DNA of 64,000 nucleotides from an uncultured Pelagibacteraceae bacterium. Its GTDB lineage: Bacteria > Pseudomonadota > Alphaproteobacteria > Pelagibacterales > Pelagibacteraceae. Where the stretch lies: contig CACJDW010000002.1 of the NCBI GenBank assembly GCA_902592275.1, positions 124,001 through 188,000 of the forward strand, written 5' to 3'. Within the stretch, counting starts at the first letter, position 1; every line of letters begins with the position of its first letter. Both the position numbers and the translations under genes were made by a program. Positions 54,012 through 63,866 of the stretch are shown in pieces. The notes under the pieces were generated by a model, which saw only the letters and a list, made by a program, of their open reading frames with translations, was not told where the DNA came from and ran no database searches.

Positions 54012-54934
54012 GCTTTAAGCTCTTTCCAAAAAGTTTTAGCTAAATTTTTTCCTGATAGATCATAAAGTGTTTTAAGTCCAGTTGGAGATGTAACATTTAT
54101 ATCTCCATTGAGTTTTTGATCGATAAAATCAATTCCTGCAAAATAAATATTTTCTTTTTTTAAATCTTTTGCAATTAGTTTTGAAATTTTAATTTCTTTT
54201 CTTGTTAATTTTATATTGGTTGGTTTTGCTCCTTTACTCATATTACTTAAAATTGAACCCTTCTTTGGAACCCTTGAAATTGCACCACATACTTTCCCAT
54301 TAATAATAAAAACCCTTTTGTCTCCTTTACTTATTTTAGGAAGAAATTTTTGGCACATGATATGATCATGTTTTTTTATAAATTTATTTACTAATTTTGA
54401 ATTAAATCTAGTTATTAAATGAATATCATTTCCACTGAAACTATGGATGGGTTTTAAAATGACTTTTTTGTTCTTTTTAAAAAATTTTTTTATTTCATCC
54501 ATATTTTGAGTAAAAATAGTAGCTGGCATGTATTTTTGATATTTAGATGAATATAATTTTTCAGAAATATTCCTTACAGAAGTAGGGTTATTAATTATTT
54601 TAACTTTAGTCTTAATTGTATCCAAAATGTATGTTGTTGAAATATACTCAAGATTAAATGGTGGATCTTGACGAATAAGAATAAATTTACATTTTGTTAA
54701 GTCTAGATTTTGTTTTTTTGTGATTTTGTAGAATTTTTTATTACTGTAATTAAATTTAATAAAAAAACCTTTAGCTGTAACTTTCGAATTAACAACCGAT
54801 AAGTCTTTTGGATCGTAATAGAAAATTTTATATTTTTTGTTTTGAATTTCGTTTGCTAAAAAAACACTTGTATCTGTTAAAGGATTTAGTTTTGAAGGAT
54901 GGTTTCCTTGAACAGCAACAATTTTACTTATCAT
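54008..54934 (-). CDS. gshB: glutathione synthetase
   Basis: A 308-aa ATP-grasp ligase of the prokaryotic GshB type. IRQDPPFNLEYISTTYILD (about residues 88-106) is the typical Arg/Asp-Pro-Pro motif, NNPTSVRNISEKLYSSKY follows, then ATP-grasp parts VILKPIHSFSGNDI (about 155-168), QKFLPKISKGDKRVFIINGK (about 194-213) and FAGIDFIDQKLNGDINVTSPTG. It adds glycine to gamma-glutamylcysteine. Overlaps gshA by 11 bases on the upstream side. Confidence 0.92.
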   Translation of the reverse strand: MISKIVAVQGNHPSKLNPLTDTSVFLANEIQNKKYKIFYYDPKDLSVVNSKVTAKGFFIKFNYSNKKFYKITKKQNLDLTKCKFILIRQDPPFNLEYISTTYILDTIKTKVKIINNPTSVRNISEKLYSSKYQKYMPATIFTQNMDEIKKFFKKNKKVILKPIHSFSGNDIHLITRFNSKLVNKFIKKHDHIMCQKFLPKISKGDKRVFIINGKVCGAISRVPKKGSILSNMSKGAKPTNIKLTRKEIKISKLIAKDLKKENIYFAGIDFIDQKLNGDINVTSPTGLKTLYDLSGKNLAKTFWKELKA

Positions 54935-56219
54935 ACAATTCGTCTAAATTTTCGTTTTTTGAAAATTTACTAATCATATGATCTGCGTTTGTTGTCTTAT
55001 TATCAATTACTTTTTGTAGATGGTTTAGGAATACAGTCTCGTTATTACCTTTTTTACTTAAAACATCTCTATTCTCTAAACCTTTTCTTGAAAGATCTAA
55101 AAGTGTAGATGACCAATAAAGAAGATCTTTACCCATTAATTGAGTATTAAATCCCTTTTGTGGCGCCTCTAGATAAGCGTTAATTATTTTATCGTTGTCC
55201 CATGTTGAAATTAATTCATGAACTTCGTCTAAATTTCCATAAAGCATACCTATATTGAAAGCTGGTCCTGCACATAAACAATCCCAACCACAGGTATCCA
55301 TTGATCTTAATTCAATATATTTCTTAACTCTGTTTTCAGTAAATATTGTGCTTAAGTGCGTTGTTAAGTCTGCTTCAGCTGGAAGTCTATTTCCAATTTC
55401 TTGGATTTTTCCTTCCATAAAATCTTTAAAAATATATTTCCTTCCTGAAATATACTGATCTTTATGTTGTATGAATAATATAGGAAAATTAATTACAAAA
55501 TCTGCATATTTTTCAAAATTCATATTTTCAAAATATAATTTAGGTAATCCACCTCTAGAAGTACTTTGCCATACTTTAGATCTATAAGATAAATAGTTGC
55601 TATTTTTTTTCTCCACAATTGAGGAATTCGCAAACAAAGCAATAGCAATAGGCACAATAGAATTTGCTACTCTGAACTTTTTAATAAAATCTTCTTCCGA
55701 ACTATAATCTATATTTAGTTGTGTACCACATGTTCGATACATCATGTCCAAACTAAGTTCGCCACCCAGAGGCATATCCTTAGTCATCAATTCATATCGT
55801 TGTTTAGGATTGTTTGGGATTTCACTTAATTTAGATATTGGATCGAACCCTGCACTAACAATTTTAATATCTAATTTTTTTGTAACTTGTTTTAATTCAA
55901 ACAAATAGTCTTGTGACTCTGCACAAGCTTCGTGCATATGGTTTAATTGATCTCCTGATAATTCTATCTGATTGCCTGGTTCAAGCGTTATATTTTTACC
56001 ACCTTTATTAAGCGCAATAATATTTTCTTTTTCAAAAACTGGATTCCAGCCAAATTCAAGCAGGGCTGTAAACATTTCTTTTATTTTTGAATAATCAATT
56101 CTTTTATCGTCCGAATTATTAAATAAAAACTTTTCATGCTCTATCCCAATTTTGAAATTTTTAGGTTCCTTAATACCTGATTTAAAATAGTTTATAATTT
56201 TTTCTTTTGAATCAATCAT
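54924..56219 (-). CDS. gshA: glutamate-cysteine ligase, plant/alphaproteobacterial type
   Basis: A 431-aa GCS2-type ligase. FKIGIEHEKFLF (about residues 22-33), EPGNQIELSGDQ (about 79-90), DMMYRTCGTQLNIDY (about 160-174) and RSMDTCGWDCLCAGPAFNIG (about 305-324) are typical of the plant-like bacterial class. It makes gamma-glutamylcysteine, the first step of glutathione synthesis. First gene of the gshA-gshB-EamA unit. Confidence 0.92.
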   Translation of the reverse strand: MIDSKEKIINYFKSGIKEPKNFKIGIEHEKFLFNNSDDKRIDYSKIKEMFTALLEFGWNPVFEKENIIALNKGGKNITLEPGNQIELSGDQLNHMHEACAESQDYLFELKQVTKKLDIKIVSAGFDPISKLSEIPNNPKQRYELMTKDMPLGGELSLDMMYRTCGTQLNIDYSSEEDFIKKFRVANSIVPIAIALFANSSIVEKKNSNYLSYRSKVWQSTSRGGLPKLYFENMNFEKYADFVINFPILFIQHKDQYISGRKYIFKDFMEGKIQEIGNRLPAEADLTTHLSTIFTENRVKKYIELRSMDTCGWDCLCAGPAFNIGMLYGNLDEVHELISTWDNDKIINAYLEAPQKGFNTQLMGKDLLYWSSTLLDLSRKGLENRDVLSKKGNNETVFLNHLQKVIDNKTTNADHMISKFSKNENLDELYDK

Positions 56220-56248
56220 GCGCTGTAAGTAGTGATTTATACCTAAAT

Positions 56249-56806
56249 TTAAAGATAATAATAAGGCTCTTTTGCGAATATTTTTTTAACTAATGGCTTA
56301 AAATCATCTAAAGTCATACTTTTGTAATCAGGGTCAAAAGAGCATTGGTCATATTTTTCACAAAAATCTATGGTGTCTTGATAATACTTGTGGTCTTTAA
56401 ATTTATCTCTTGCATTTCTATCACCACCTAAATGATGAGCACTGTAGTAAGTTTGAAAAAGACCATGATGAAGAACAATCCAATAAGTTCTTTCTGAAAC
56501 ATAAGGTCTTAGTATAGATGCAGCATATTGAGAATGATTCATTGGCGCTAGATCATCTCCAATATCATGTAGTAAAGTTGCAACAACCATTTCATCACTT
56601 TCTTTATTTTTAAAAGCTCTTGTTGCTGCTTGTAAGGAGTGTTCTAGTCTAGTGATTTTATAACCTTCTAAGGTAGTAGTTTGTTTTGATAAATAATTTA
56701 AAACTCTCTCAGCTGTTTGTCTTTCAAAGTTTTTCTCAAATTTTTCAAGAAGCTCATAATCTTCCTTAGTTCCATTTTTCATTTCAGTAAAATTTACTGT
56801 TTTCAT
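56249..56806 (-). CDS. HD-domain protein
   Basis: A 185-aa HD-superfamily protein: LEHSLQAATRAF (about residues 56-67) provides the first His, VVATLLHDIGDDLAPMNH (about 78-95) the HD pair, and VLHHGLFQTYYSAHHLGGDRN (about 117-137) further metal ligands. This subgroup resembles PhnZ/MIOX-like oxygenase HD proteins, though hydrolysis of phosphates is also possible. Four bases follow purF on the same strand. Substrate unknown. Confidence 0.75.
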   Translation of the reverse strand: MKTVNFTEMKNGTKEDYELLEKFEKNFERQTAERVLNYLSKQTTTLEGYKITRLEHSLQAATRAFKNKESDEMVVATLLHDIGDDLAPMNHSQYAASILRPYVSERTYWIVLHHGLFQTYYSAHHLGGDRNARDKFKDHKYYQDTIDFCEKYDQCSFDPDYKSMTLDDFKPLVKKIFAKEPYYYL

Positions 56807-56809
56807 AAT

Positions 56810-58291
56810 TTAATTGTTTGATCCTGTGCTTAGTAAAGATAATTGAGTTATTTTATTATCTCCTAATTCATCCACTAATTTAACGGGATATTCACCCGTG
56901 AAATAATGATCTGTTAATTGAGGATATGTTTCGTTTCTTTTTTCAAAACCAATTGCTTTATACAATCCTTCAATTGATAAAAATCTCAAAGTTTTAGCTC
57001 CAATATATTCACAAATTTCATCATTTGTTTTATTTGCTGCTAATAATTCTTTTTTTGTAGGTGTATCTACACCATAGAAATCTGGATATCTTATTTCAGG
57101 ACATGCAATTTTAACATGAACTTCTTTTGCACCAGCATCATAAAGCATTTTAACAATTTTATAAGATGTGGTTCCTCGAACAAGAGAGTCATCAATTAGA
57201 ATAATTTTTTTATCTTTAATTGTTGTTTGATTAGCATTTAATTTTAGTTTAACACCCAAGCTTCTAATTTTTTGGCTTGGTTCAATGAAAGTTCTTCCAA
57301 CATAATGGTTTCGAATTAATCCATGCTCAAAATTCATTTTTAATTCTTGAGAAAAACCCATAGCTGCGGCATTTCCTGAGTCTGGAACCGGAACCACTAT
57401 ATCAGCATCAGTGTCATTTTCTTTTGCAAGTTCTCTACCGATATTTTTTCTATGTTCGTATGCTGTTTTTCCTCCTATTAAACTGTCTGGTCTTGAAAAA
57501 TAAATATATTCAAATACACAAGGCCTAACTTTTTTAGCAGGGAAGGGTTTAATACTTATAAGTTCATTATTTTCAATTAAAACTATTTCACCATTTTCAA
57601 CTTCTCTTAAAAATTTTGCACCAATTATATCAAATGCACAAGTTTCAGACGCTAAGACATAACTATTTCCAAGTTTACCGATTACTAGTGGTCTAATTCC
57701 ATAAGGATCTCTAACCCCAATTAGTGAGTTTTGAGTTAACATCACTAATGCATACCCACCTTGGATTTGAAAAATTGCATCAATTACTTTGTCAATTGTT
57801 TTTGGTCTTTTTGATTTAGCAATTAATTGAACAATCGTTTCAGTATCTGAAGTAGTGTAAAATATAGCTCCATCTTCAACTAGTTTATTTCTCAAAGCAA
57901 TTGAATTAGTAAGATTTCCATTATGTGCAACTCCAATACCACCTGCATTAGTATCAGCAAAAAAAGGCTGTATATTTCTTAATATATTGTTTCCAGTTGT
58001 GCTGTATCTGTTATGGCCAATTGCATAATTTCCCTTAAGATTATTTAACACTTTTTCTTTGTTGAAATTATCACCAACTAAACCAAATCTTTTTTCAGAA
58101 TAATATTTTTCACCATCAAAAGTAACTATACCACAGCCTTCCTGACCCCTGTGTTGTAGAGCATGAAGGCCAAGTGCAGTTAGAGCTGAAGCATCCTTTG
58201 AGTTGCTAATGCCAAAAACCCCGCATTCTTCCTTCAATCTTGGATTATAGTTCTTTAATTTTTTCTTTAGAATCTTGATATGTTTTTTCAT
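56810..58291 (-). CDS. purF: amidophosphoribosyltransferase
   Basis: A 493-aa PurF. The glutaminase nucleophile Cys is in KEECGVFGI after a 22-residue N-terminal stretch; HNRYSTTGNNILRNIQPF, AHNGNLTN and SDTETI follow, and the PRPP motif ILIDDSLVRGTTSYK (about residues 365-379) is intact. First step of purine synthesis. The start given overlaps cvpA by 47 bases; TTG four codons before the Cys is a possible later start, and the N-terminal stretch may be a propeptide or untranslated. Confidence 0.92.
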   Translation of the reverse strand: MKKHIKILKKKLKNYNPRLKEECGVFGISNSKDASALTALGLHALQHRGQEGCGIVTFDGEKYYSEKRFGLVGDNFNKEKVLNNLKGNYAIGHNRYSTTGNNILRNIQPFFADTNAGGIGVAHNGNLTNSIALRNKLVEDGAIFYTTSDTETIVQLIAKSKRPKTIDKVIDAIFQIQGGYALVMLTQNSLIGVRDPYGIRPLVIGKLGNSYVLASETCAFDIIGAKFLREVENGEIVLIENNELISIKPFPAKKVRPCVFEYIYFSRPDSLIGGKTAYEHRKNIGRELAKENDTDADIVVPVPDSGNAAAMGFSQELKMNFEHGLIRNHYVGRTFIEPSQKIRSLGVKLKLNANQTTIKDKKIILIDDSLVRGTTSYKIVKMLYDAGAKEVHVKIACPEIRYPDFYGVDTPTKKELLAANKTNDEICEYIGAKTLRFLSIEGLYKAIGFEKRNETYPQLTDHYFTGEYPVKLVDELGDNKITQLSLLSTGSNN

Positions 58292-58790
58292 TAGGAAATT
58301 CTTTTATCAGATAACTACTACCTTTTTCTAAATATGGAAAGACGTATGATTTGTCAAAATTTATTGGCCATTTATCATAATTATAAACGATATGAACACC
58401 CGAAAAGATACAAACAGAAATAATGTAGGCTCTTATAAACCCAAAAAAGAATCCAAAAGTCTTATCTAAGCCACCGATTCCTGTATATCTGACCGCTTTA
58501 CTGATTCCTTTATTAATTAATAAAACTAAAAAGATTACAACTATAAATATTATTATTCCCAAACCAACATCGAGCACATATTCATTATCAATTATGTTTT
58601 TTACATATGGCTTAATTCTTGGAAATAGAATTAATGTAATTATGTATGCTAGCAACCATTTAGCCATTGAAAGGATACTTAAAATGAAGCCCTTTTTATA
58701 ACAATTAATTAAAGAAAGGATTGTTAAAATTAAATAAATTAAATCAATAATTGATATTGGTTTATAAAAATCTTTTATGATTTCTAACAT
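58245..58790 (-). CDS. cvpA: CvpA family membrane protein
   Basis: A 181-aa protein with four hydrophobic segments and the CvpA signature KGFILSILSMAKWLLAYIIT (about residues 34-53), plus GGLDKTFGFFFGFIRAYIIS (about 106-125). CvpA is commonly encoded just before purF, as here. It starts where the RND-type gene ends (shared base). Role in colicin V release and stress is known for the family; the precise job is not. Confidence 0.87.
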   Translation of the reverse strand: MLEIIKDFYKPISIIDLIYLILTILSLINCYKKGFILSILSMAKWLLAYIITLILFPRIKPYVKNIIDNEYVLDVGLGIIIFIVVIFLVLLINKGISKAVRYTGIGGLDKTFGFFFGFIRAYIISVCIFSGVHIVYNYDKWPINFDKSYVFPYLEKGSSYLIKEFPNEKTYQDSKEKIKEL

Positions 58791-61186
58791 TAAGATGATT
58801 TGCTAAAAGGTTTAATAATTAAAATTAATGCAGGAAGTAGTGTTAATACTGATATCATAGCCAATAGCATAGCTAGGCCAGTAAACACACCAAAATAAAT
58901 TGTTGGGATAAACTTTGATAATACCAAAATTGAAAATCCAAAAACAATCGTAATTGAAGTGTTTAATATAGCAACCCCAACAGTTGAATGACAAGTTTTT
59001 AATGTTTTATTATAATCTTTTATTTTATTAAACTCTTCTTTAAATCTGTAAATATAGTGAATGCTGTTATCTACAGCAATTCCTATTGTAATTGCTGCAA
59101 TAGTTATAGTCATCATATCTAAAGGTATTCCTAACAATCCAATTATTCCCAGTATAAAAAAAGCAGCAATAAAATTTGGAACAACGCCAATTAATGAAAG
59201 TTTAATGTTTCTAAATAAGATTATGAACATTGAAAATATTCCAATCATCACCAATCCTAATGTTAATATTTGAGATTTAAACAAACTTTGTAATAAATTA
59301 TTAAATAATATTAATACACCTGCTAATTTATAATCTTTTTCTTCTAAACCAAATTTATCTTTTAGATCAAAATTAATTTTGTTAATTAAATCATTTCTTC
59401 TTAAATCTTTCTGGGAGTCTATAATTCTTAAACTAATTCTAGCCTCATTATCTTTAATTGAAAGATAGGGATCAATGATTTCAGTTTTAATGCTCTCAGG
59501 AATTTTAGAGTAAAGTACTCCCATTTCTAAAGTGCCTAAAGGCTTATTATTATTTAATTGAGTAGCTACTTCTATAATTGATGAAAAAGATAGAACTTTA
59601 CCAATTTCTGGTAAGCTATCTAAGTAATTATGAACAGATGCAATCAGATCAATTTTATCTTTGGTAAACCAATATTTTTCATCATTAGTATCTTCTTCAT
59701 CACCCCAATCGTCAAACTCTTCATCTTCTTCAGATTTTTTTACCTTCTTTTTCTCAGGAAATTTTATAATAACTTCTAAAGGAGTGGTTCCACCTAGCTC
59801 CTCATCTATAAGCTTCATACCTTTGTAAATTTCAGTATTCTTATCAAAGTAATTTATAAAACTATTTTCAACTTCAAGCTTACTTATTCCAATAATACTG
59901 AATATTATAACTATTCCAGTTACTAAGAAGATAGAGTTTTTATTATTTATAGAAACTAAACTAAGTAAATTCGTGATTTTAGATTTCTGTTCTTTTTTAA
60001 CTGAAATATTATTTGTGGGTGCAAAGTTTAAAAGGGTAGGCAGTAAAGTAAAAGTAATGATAAATGATGTAATTAACCCAAAAGTCATCATCCAGCCAAA
60101 ATCAATAATAGGTTTTATTTCACTAAAAATTAAAGATAAGAAAGCGAAAATTGTCGTTAGAACAGTATAAAGAATCGGCCAAAACATTTTTGAAGTTGTT
60201 AAGGAAATAATTTCAAAATTATTTTTTGATGGAAAATCTTTTTTAAGCTGAAGAAATCTTGTGCTCATATGAATATTCATTGCCATTGTTAGAATTAACA
60301 TCAGTGCAATAAAATTTGATGAGATGACTGTAACTTTCCATCCTAGCAGTCCAAGTAATCCCATCATTATTATCACAGAAAAAAGACAACTACTTATAGG
60401 AACCACAATCCAAAGAGGGTTTCTAAAAACAAACCATAAAGTAGCAATTATAAATAATAGAACTCCCAAACCAAAAACAATTATATCGCTTTTGATAAAA
60501 GTCATCATATCATCAGCAATCATTGGTATTCCTCCTAGATAAATCTTTCCAACATCATAATAACTCTGAATAACCTGTCTAATTTCTAAAATATTCTGGT
60601 GGTTTTGTTTTTTGATTTGATCTTTAATTAGTTCAACTTCTTGTTTTGATTTATTTTCTATATCTTTTAATTTTTGAGACTGTTTAATGTTAACGATAAT
60701 TCCACTAGTTTTACCATTTTCGCTGATGACAAAATTTCGAAAAACAGGACTATTTAAAATTTCTTTAAAACCTCGATCTCTATCAACATCTTCATCTTTT
60801 AATGTTTTAAAGTTTTCTAGTCTTTCTTGAAGGGGTGCTTCTGAATTATTCAAAAGTGGAATATCTAATAATGTGATCACGCTATGGACCCAATTGAGGC
60901 TCTGAATTTTATATTTTAAACTTAATAAATTATTAATTGACGAGTCAGTTACCATCCCTTCATTTGGTGTGTAAGTAAGAATTAAAAATTCCTTAGATCC
61001 ATATCTTTCAGAGACTTCTTTCAAATATGCTAAATCTGGGTCTCCCTCTATTAATAAGGTTTCTGATGAAGCATCTAGCCTAAAATTTTTTGAATAGTAT
61101 CCAAAACTTAAAATAGCAATAATTAACAACACAAATATTGCTTTGGGATTTTTAAGGATAATGTTTTGATAAATATGAGCTATCAT
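58790..61186 (-). CDS. RND/MMPL-family membrane protein
   Basis: A 798-aa protein with two six-helix halves and a large soluble loop in each half, the layout of MMPL/HpnN-like RND exporters for lipids. First half helices around residues 215-385, second around 630-795; a very acidic insert (EEDEEFDDWGDEE, about residues 487-499) is unusual and may bind a cation or partner. It lies between dnaB and cvpA on the same strand. Substrates of relatives include hopanoids and other lipids; not shown here. Confidence 0.82.
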   Translation of the reverse strand: MIAHIYQNIILKNPKAIFVLLIIAILSFGYYSKNFRLDASSETLLIEGDPDLAYLKEVSERYGSKEFLILTYTPNEGMVTDSSINNLLSLKYKIQSLNWVHSVITLLDIPLLNNSEAPLQERLENFKTLKDEDVDRDRGFKEILNSPVFRNFVISENGKTSGIIVNIKQSQKLKDIENKSKQEVELIKDQIKKQNHQNILEIRQVIQSYYDVGKIYLGGIPMIADDMMTFIKSDIIVFGLGVLLFIIATLWFVFRNPLWIVVPISSCLFSVIIMMGLLGLLGWKVTVISSNFIALMLILTMAMNIHMSTRFLQLKKDFPSKNNFEIISLTTSKMFWPILYTVLTTIFAFLSLIFSEIKPIIDFGWMMTFGLITSFIITFTLLPTLLNFAPTNNISVKKEQKSKITNLLSLVSINNKNSIFLVTGIVIIFSIIGISKLEVENSFINYFDKNTEIYKGMKLIDEELGGTTPLEVIIKFPEKKKVKKSEEDEEFDDWGDEEDTNDEKYWFTKDKIDLIASVHNYLDSLPEIGKVLSFSSIIEVATQLNNNKPLGTLEMGVLYSKIPESIKTEIIDPYLSIKDNEARISLRIIDSQKDLRRNDLINKINFDLKDKFGLEEKDYKLAGVLILFNNLLQSLFKSQILTLGLVMIGIFSMFIILFRNIKLSLIGVVPNFIAAFFILGIIGLLGIPLDMMTITIAAITIGIAVDNSIHYIYRFKEEFNKIKDYNKTLKTCHSTVGVAILNTSITIVFGFSILVLSKFIPTIYFGVFTGLAMLLAMISVLTLLPALILIIKPFSKSS

Positions 61187-61207
61187 TCAAGCTCTTTATA
61201 TTGGAAT

Positions 61208-62626
61208 TTAACTTAATTGAGTATCCTTAAATTTTGTAAATCTTTCTTCAAATTCAAGAGTTACATTACCAATAGGACCATGTCGTTGTTTTCCAATTAT
61301 AATTTGTGCTAAATGTGCAACTTCATTCATTTTTGCTTGCCACTCTGCATGCTCAACAGTTGCCTCTCTTGGTTCTTTTCTAGAAAGATAGTATCCTTCT
61401 CTATAAACAAACATTACAACATCAGCATCTTGTTCAATAGAACCAGATTCTCTTAAATCTGCCAATTGAGGCTTGTGATCATCTCTCTGTTCTACTTGTC
61501 TAGATAATTGCGAAAGAGCTACCACAGGAACTGACAGTTCTTTGGCTATCGCTTTAAGTCCTTGAGTAATTTGTGATATTTCTTGAACTCTTCCATCTTT
61601 ATTAATTGTAGTTCCTCTCATTAATTGGATGTAATCAACTACAATCATATCGAGACCAAAAAGCCTTTTAATACGTCTCGCTCTATTGCTTAGAGCAGCA
61701 ATGCTTATTGCCGGAGTTTCATCTATATAAAGTGGCAGTTCTGAGATATTTTTTGATGTTTCTAAAAACTTATCAAATTGATCGTCAGATATTCTTCCTC
61801 TTCTAATATCATTAGAACTTATTCTTGCTTGCTCAGAAATAATTCTAGTTGATAACTGTTCTGAGGACATTTCCAGTGAAAAAAAAGCTACAGATGATTT
61901 CTTTCCACTCTCTTGTAGTTTTTGTGCAGCGTTAAATGCAATATTTGTTGCGAGTGAGGTTTTACCCATAGAAGGTCGACCAGCAATTATAATTAAATCT
62001 GATTGGTGTAAACCACCAAGCTTATCATCCAAATCTCTTAAACCAGTTGGTACACCTACGATTCCCTCTTCATTCTTATAAGCCGCTGAAGCCATCTCAA
62101 TTGTTTGTTTCATAGCTTCATCAAATTTTACTAGGGAAGAATTGAAAGATCCTTTTTCAGCTAAATCAAACAATAATCTCTCAGAACTTTCGATTATAGA
62201 TTGACCGCTAGTATCAAGGTCATTTATTTTTGCACTATCAATAGTTTGTTCAGAAATTTTTATTAATTCTCTTCTCACAAACATATCATAAATTATTTTT
62301 GAATACTCTATTGCCTGCCTAACCGATGTAGAAAACTTTGTAATCTTAACTAAATATTCTGGAACATTTAAATCATCTTTTTCATCTTCAAAATAATTTT
62401 TTAATGTAATTGGGTTAGCTAACATTCCTTTGTAGATAAGACTTTCAACTGCTTCAAATATTTTTTGATGCATTGGATCAAAAAAATTAACACTAGAAAT
62501 TATTGTATTTATTTCATCAAATATATCATTACTTACAAGGATAGATCCTATGACAGCTTGTTCGGCCTCAATATTATTTGGCAATTCTTTAAATTGATCT
62601 TTGACTATACTTAAATTGTTTTCCAT
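61208..62626 (-). CDS. dnaB: replicative DNA helicase DnaB
   Basis: A 472-aa DnaB. N-terminal NIEAEQAVIGSIL (about residues 18-30), Walker A IIAGRPSMGKTSLATNIA (about 207-224), ISSNDIRRGRI, VVDYIQLM (about 323-330) and QLADLRESGSIEQDADVVMFVYRE (about 378-401). It unwinds DNA at the replication fork. It lies after rplI on the same strand with 67 bases between. Confidence 0.96.
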   Translation of the reverse strand: MENNLSIVKDQFKELPNNIEAEQAVIGSILVSNDIFDEINTIISSVNFFDPMHQKIFEAVESLIYKGMLANPITLKNYFEDEKDDLNVPEYLVKITKFSTSVRQAIEYSKIIYDMFVRRELIKISEQTIDSAKINDLDTSGQSIIESSERLLFDLAEKGSFNSSLVKFDEAMKQTIEMASAAYKNEEGIVGVPTGLRDLDDKLGGLHQSDLIIIAGRPSMGKTSLATNIAFNAAQKLQESGKKSSVAFFSLEMSSEQLSTRIISEQARISSNDIRRGRISDDQFDKFLETSKNISELPLYIDETPAISIAALSNRARRIKRLFGLDMIVVDYIQLMRGTTINKDGRVQEISQITQGLKAIAKELSVPVVALSQLSRQVEQRDDHKPQLADLRESGSIEQDADVVMFVYREGYYLSRKEPREATVEHAEWQAKMNEVAHLAQIIIGKQRHGPIGNVTLEFEERFTKFKDTQLS

Positions 62627-62693
62627 AAAAATAATTTATATGAAAATTAATTAAATCAAATTGTATATTAATGCTGGGGAAAAGAATGTATAA

Positions 62694-63152
62694 TTATTGA
62701 ATTGTATCAGCTGGAGAAACGTTAATTGTAATTTCAGCATCAACTTCTGAGTGTAAAGAAATTTTAACTTTAAATTTTCCTAAAGCTTTTATTTCTTCAA
62801 CTGGTTGTATCATTGAAGGCTTTATATCAATTTTGTTTTCTTCTTGAATAAGTTTTGAAATTTCAGTTGGTTTAACTGAACCATATAATTCATTATTTTC
62901 TGTACTTAGTTTTTTGACAGAATACTCTTTACCATTTATTTGCTCAGCAATTTGAGAGGCTTCTTTTTTCTTTTCGTTATCTTTTATAGATAACTCAGCT
63001 TTAATTTTTTCAACTTCTTTTATATTTTCTTTTGATGCATAAAGAGCTTTTTTATTGGCAATTAAAAAGTTTCTAGCAAAACCTCTTTTTACATCTATTA
63101 CTTCACCAATAGATCCAATTCTTTTTACGTTTTCTAATAATATTACTTTCAT
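62694..63152 (-). CDS. rplI: 50S ribosomal protein L9
   Basis: A 152-aa L9: VILLENVKRIGSIGEVIDVK at the N-terminus and GFARNFLI (about residues 24-31) are the L9 signature, followed by the long helix rich in Lys/Glu and the C-terminal domain with GSVKPTEIS. Starts two bases after rpsR ends. Confidence 0.96.
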   Translation of the reverse strand: MKVILLENVKRIGSIGEVIDVKRGFARNFLIANKKALYASKENIKEVEKIKAELSIKDNEKKKEASQIAEQINGKEYSVKKLSTENNELYGSVKPTEISKLIQEENKIDIKPSMIQPVEEIKALGKFKVKISLHSEVDAEITINVSPADTIQ

Positions 63153-63153
63153 T

Positions 63154-63426
63154 TTATAACAAGGCTAAGTTTCTAGCTCTTTTAATTGAAAGAGATAGCT
63201 CTCTTTGTTTCTTTTGAGATACATTTGTAATTCTTGAAGGTAAAATCTTACCGTTTTCAGATACATATTTTTTTAAAAGTTTAATATTTTTATAGTCTAC
63301 TTCTGGAGCACCTTTTACTGACAATGGACAGTTTTTTTTAAATTTATATTTATTTGGTTGGAAAATACTCAATTTTGCAAAGTTACTCTGTTTACCTTTT
63401 TTATTTCCACTTTGTCTTTTTGGCAT
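63154..63426 (-). CDS. rpsR: 30S ribosomal protein S18
   Basis: A 90-aa S18 with the conserved [20 protein letters not shown] (about residues 44-63) and [25 protein letters not shown] (key residues R, K68, K69, R76, R79). An N-terminal basic extension is present. Its ATG shares a base with the rpsF stop region. Confidence 0.96.
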   Translation of the reverse strand: MPKRQSGNKKGKQSNFAKLSIFQPNKYKFKKNCPLSVKGAPEVDYKNIKLLKKYVSENGKILPSRITNVSQKKQRELSLSIKRARNLALL

Positions 63427-63779
63427 TAGTTTTTATCACTTTCTTTTTTTTCACTATCTTCTTTTTTTCCAAAATAGTTTGTTTTTAAGTCAAATTTTTT
63501 TACTCTAACTGTTAGATATCTTAGTAATTTTTTATCTATAGCTTCATTTTTTTCTAATTCATCAATAACATTACCTCTACCCTTTATTTTAAAGTGTATG
63601 TAACTCCCTTTTTTATTCTTTTTAATCAGATAGGATAAGTTTAGTAATCCCCAGTTTTCAGTTTTAACAACTTCACCATCATTTTTTTCAACAATTTTAG
63701 AATACTTTTCTGTTAATTGCTTTAATTCACTTGGTGAAGTATCTTGCCTGGCAATAATAGTATGTTCGTATAAATTCAT
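63426..63779 (-). CDS. rpsF: 30S ribosomal protein S6
   Basis: A 117-aa S6: [19 protein letters not shown] at the start, [26 protein letters not shown] (key residues N43, L47, Y50, K53) and [16 protein letters not shown]. The C-terminal tail is charged. First gene of the rpsF-rpsR-rplI unit, with a candidate promoter upstream. Confidence 0.95.
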   Translation of the reverse strand: MNLYEHTIIARQDTSPSELKQLTEKYSKIVEKNDGEVVKTENWGLLNLSYLIKKNKKGSYIHFKIKGRGNVIDELEKNEAIDKKLLRYLTVRVKKFDLKTNYFGKKEDSEKKESDKN

Positions 63780-63811
63780 TTAAGTTCTTTAATAAAAAGT
63801 GAGGATATACT

Positions 63812-63839
63812 ATTATAAAAGTTCAATTACAATAGTTAA
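63812..63839 (-). promoter_or_regulatory. candidate promoter for rpsF
   Basis: On the minus strand, TTAACT (complement of 63834-63839) and TATAAT (complement of 63812-63817) are 16 bases apart, 33 bases before the rpsF ATG. Only the -10 is full consensus. Lies in the 87-base divergent gap between rpsF and fabD. Confidence 0.4.
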
Positions 63840-63866
63840 AAAGGCAAAAATATTAGTTTTTTTTAT

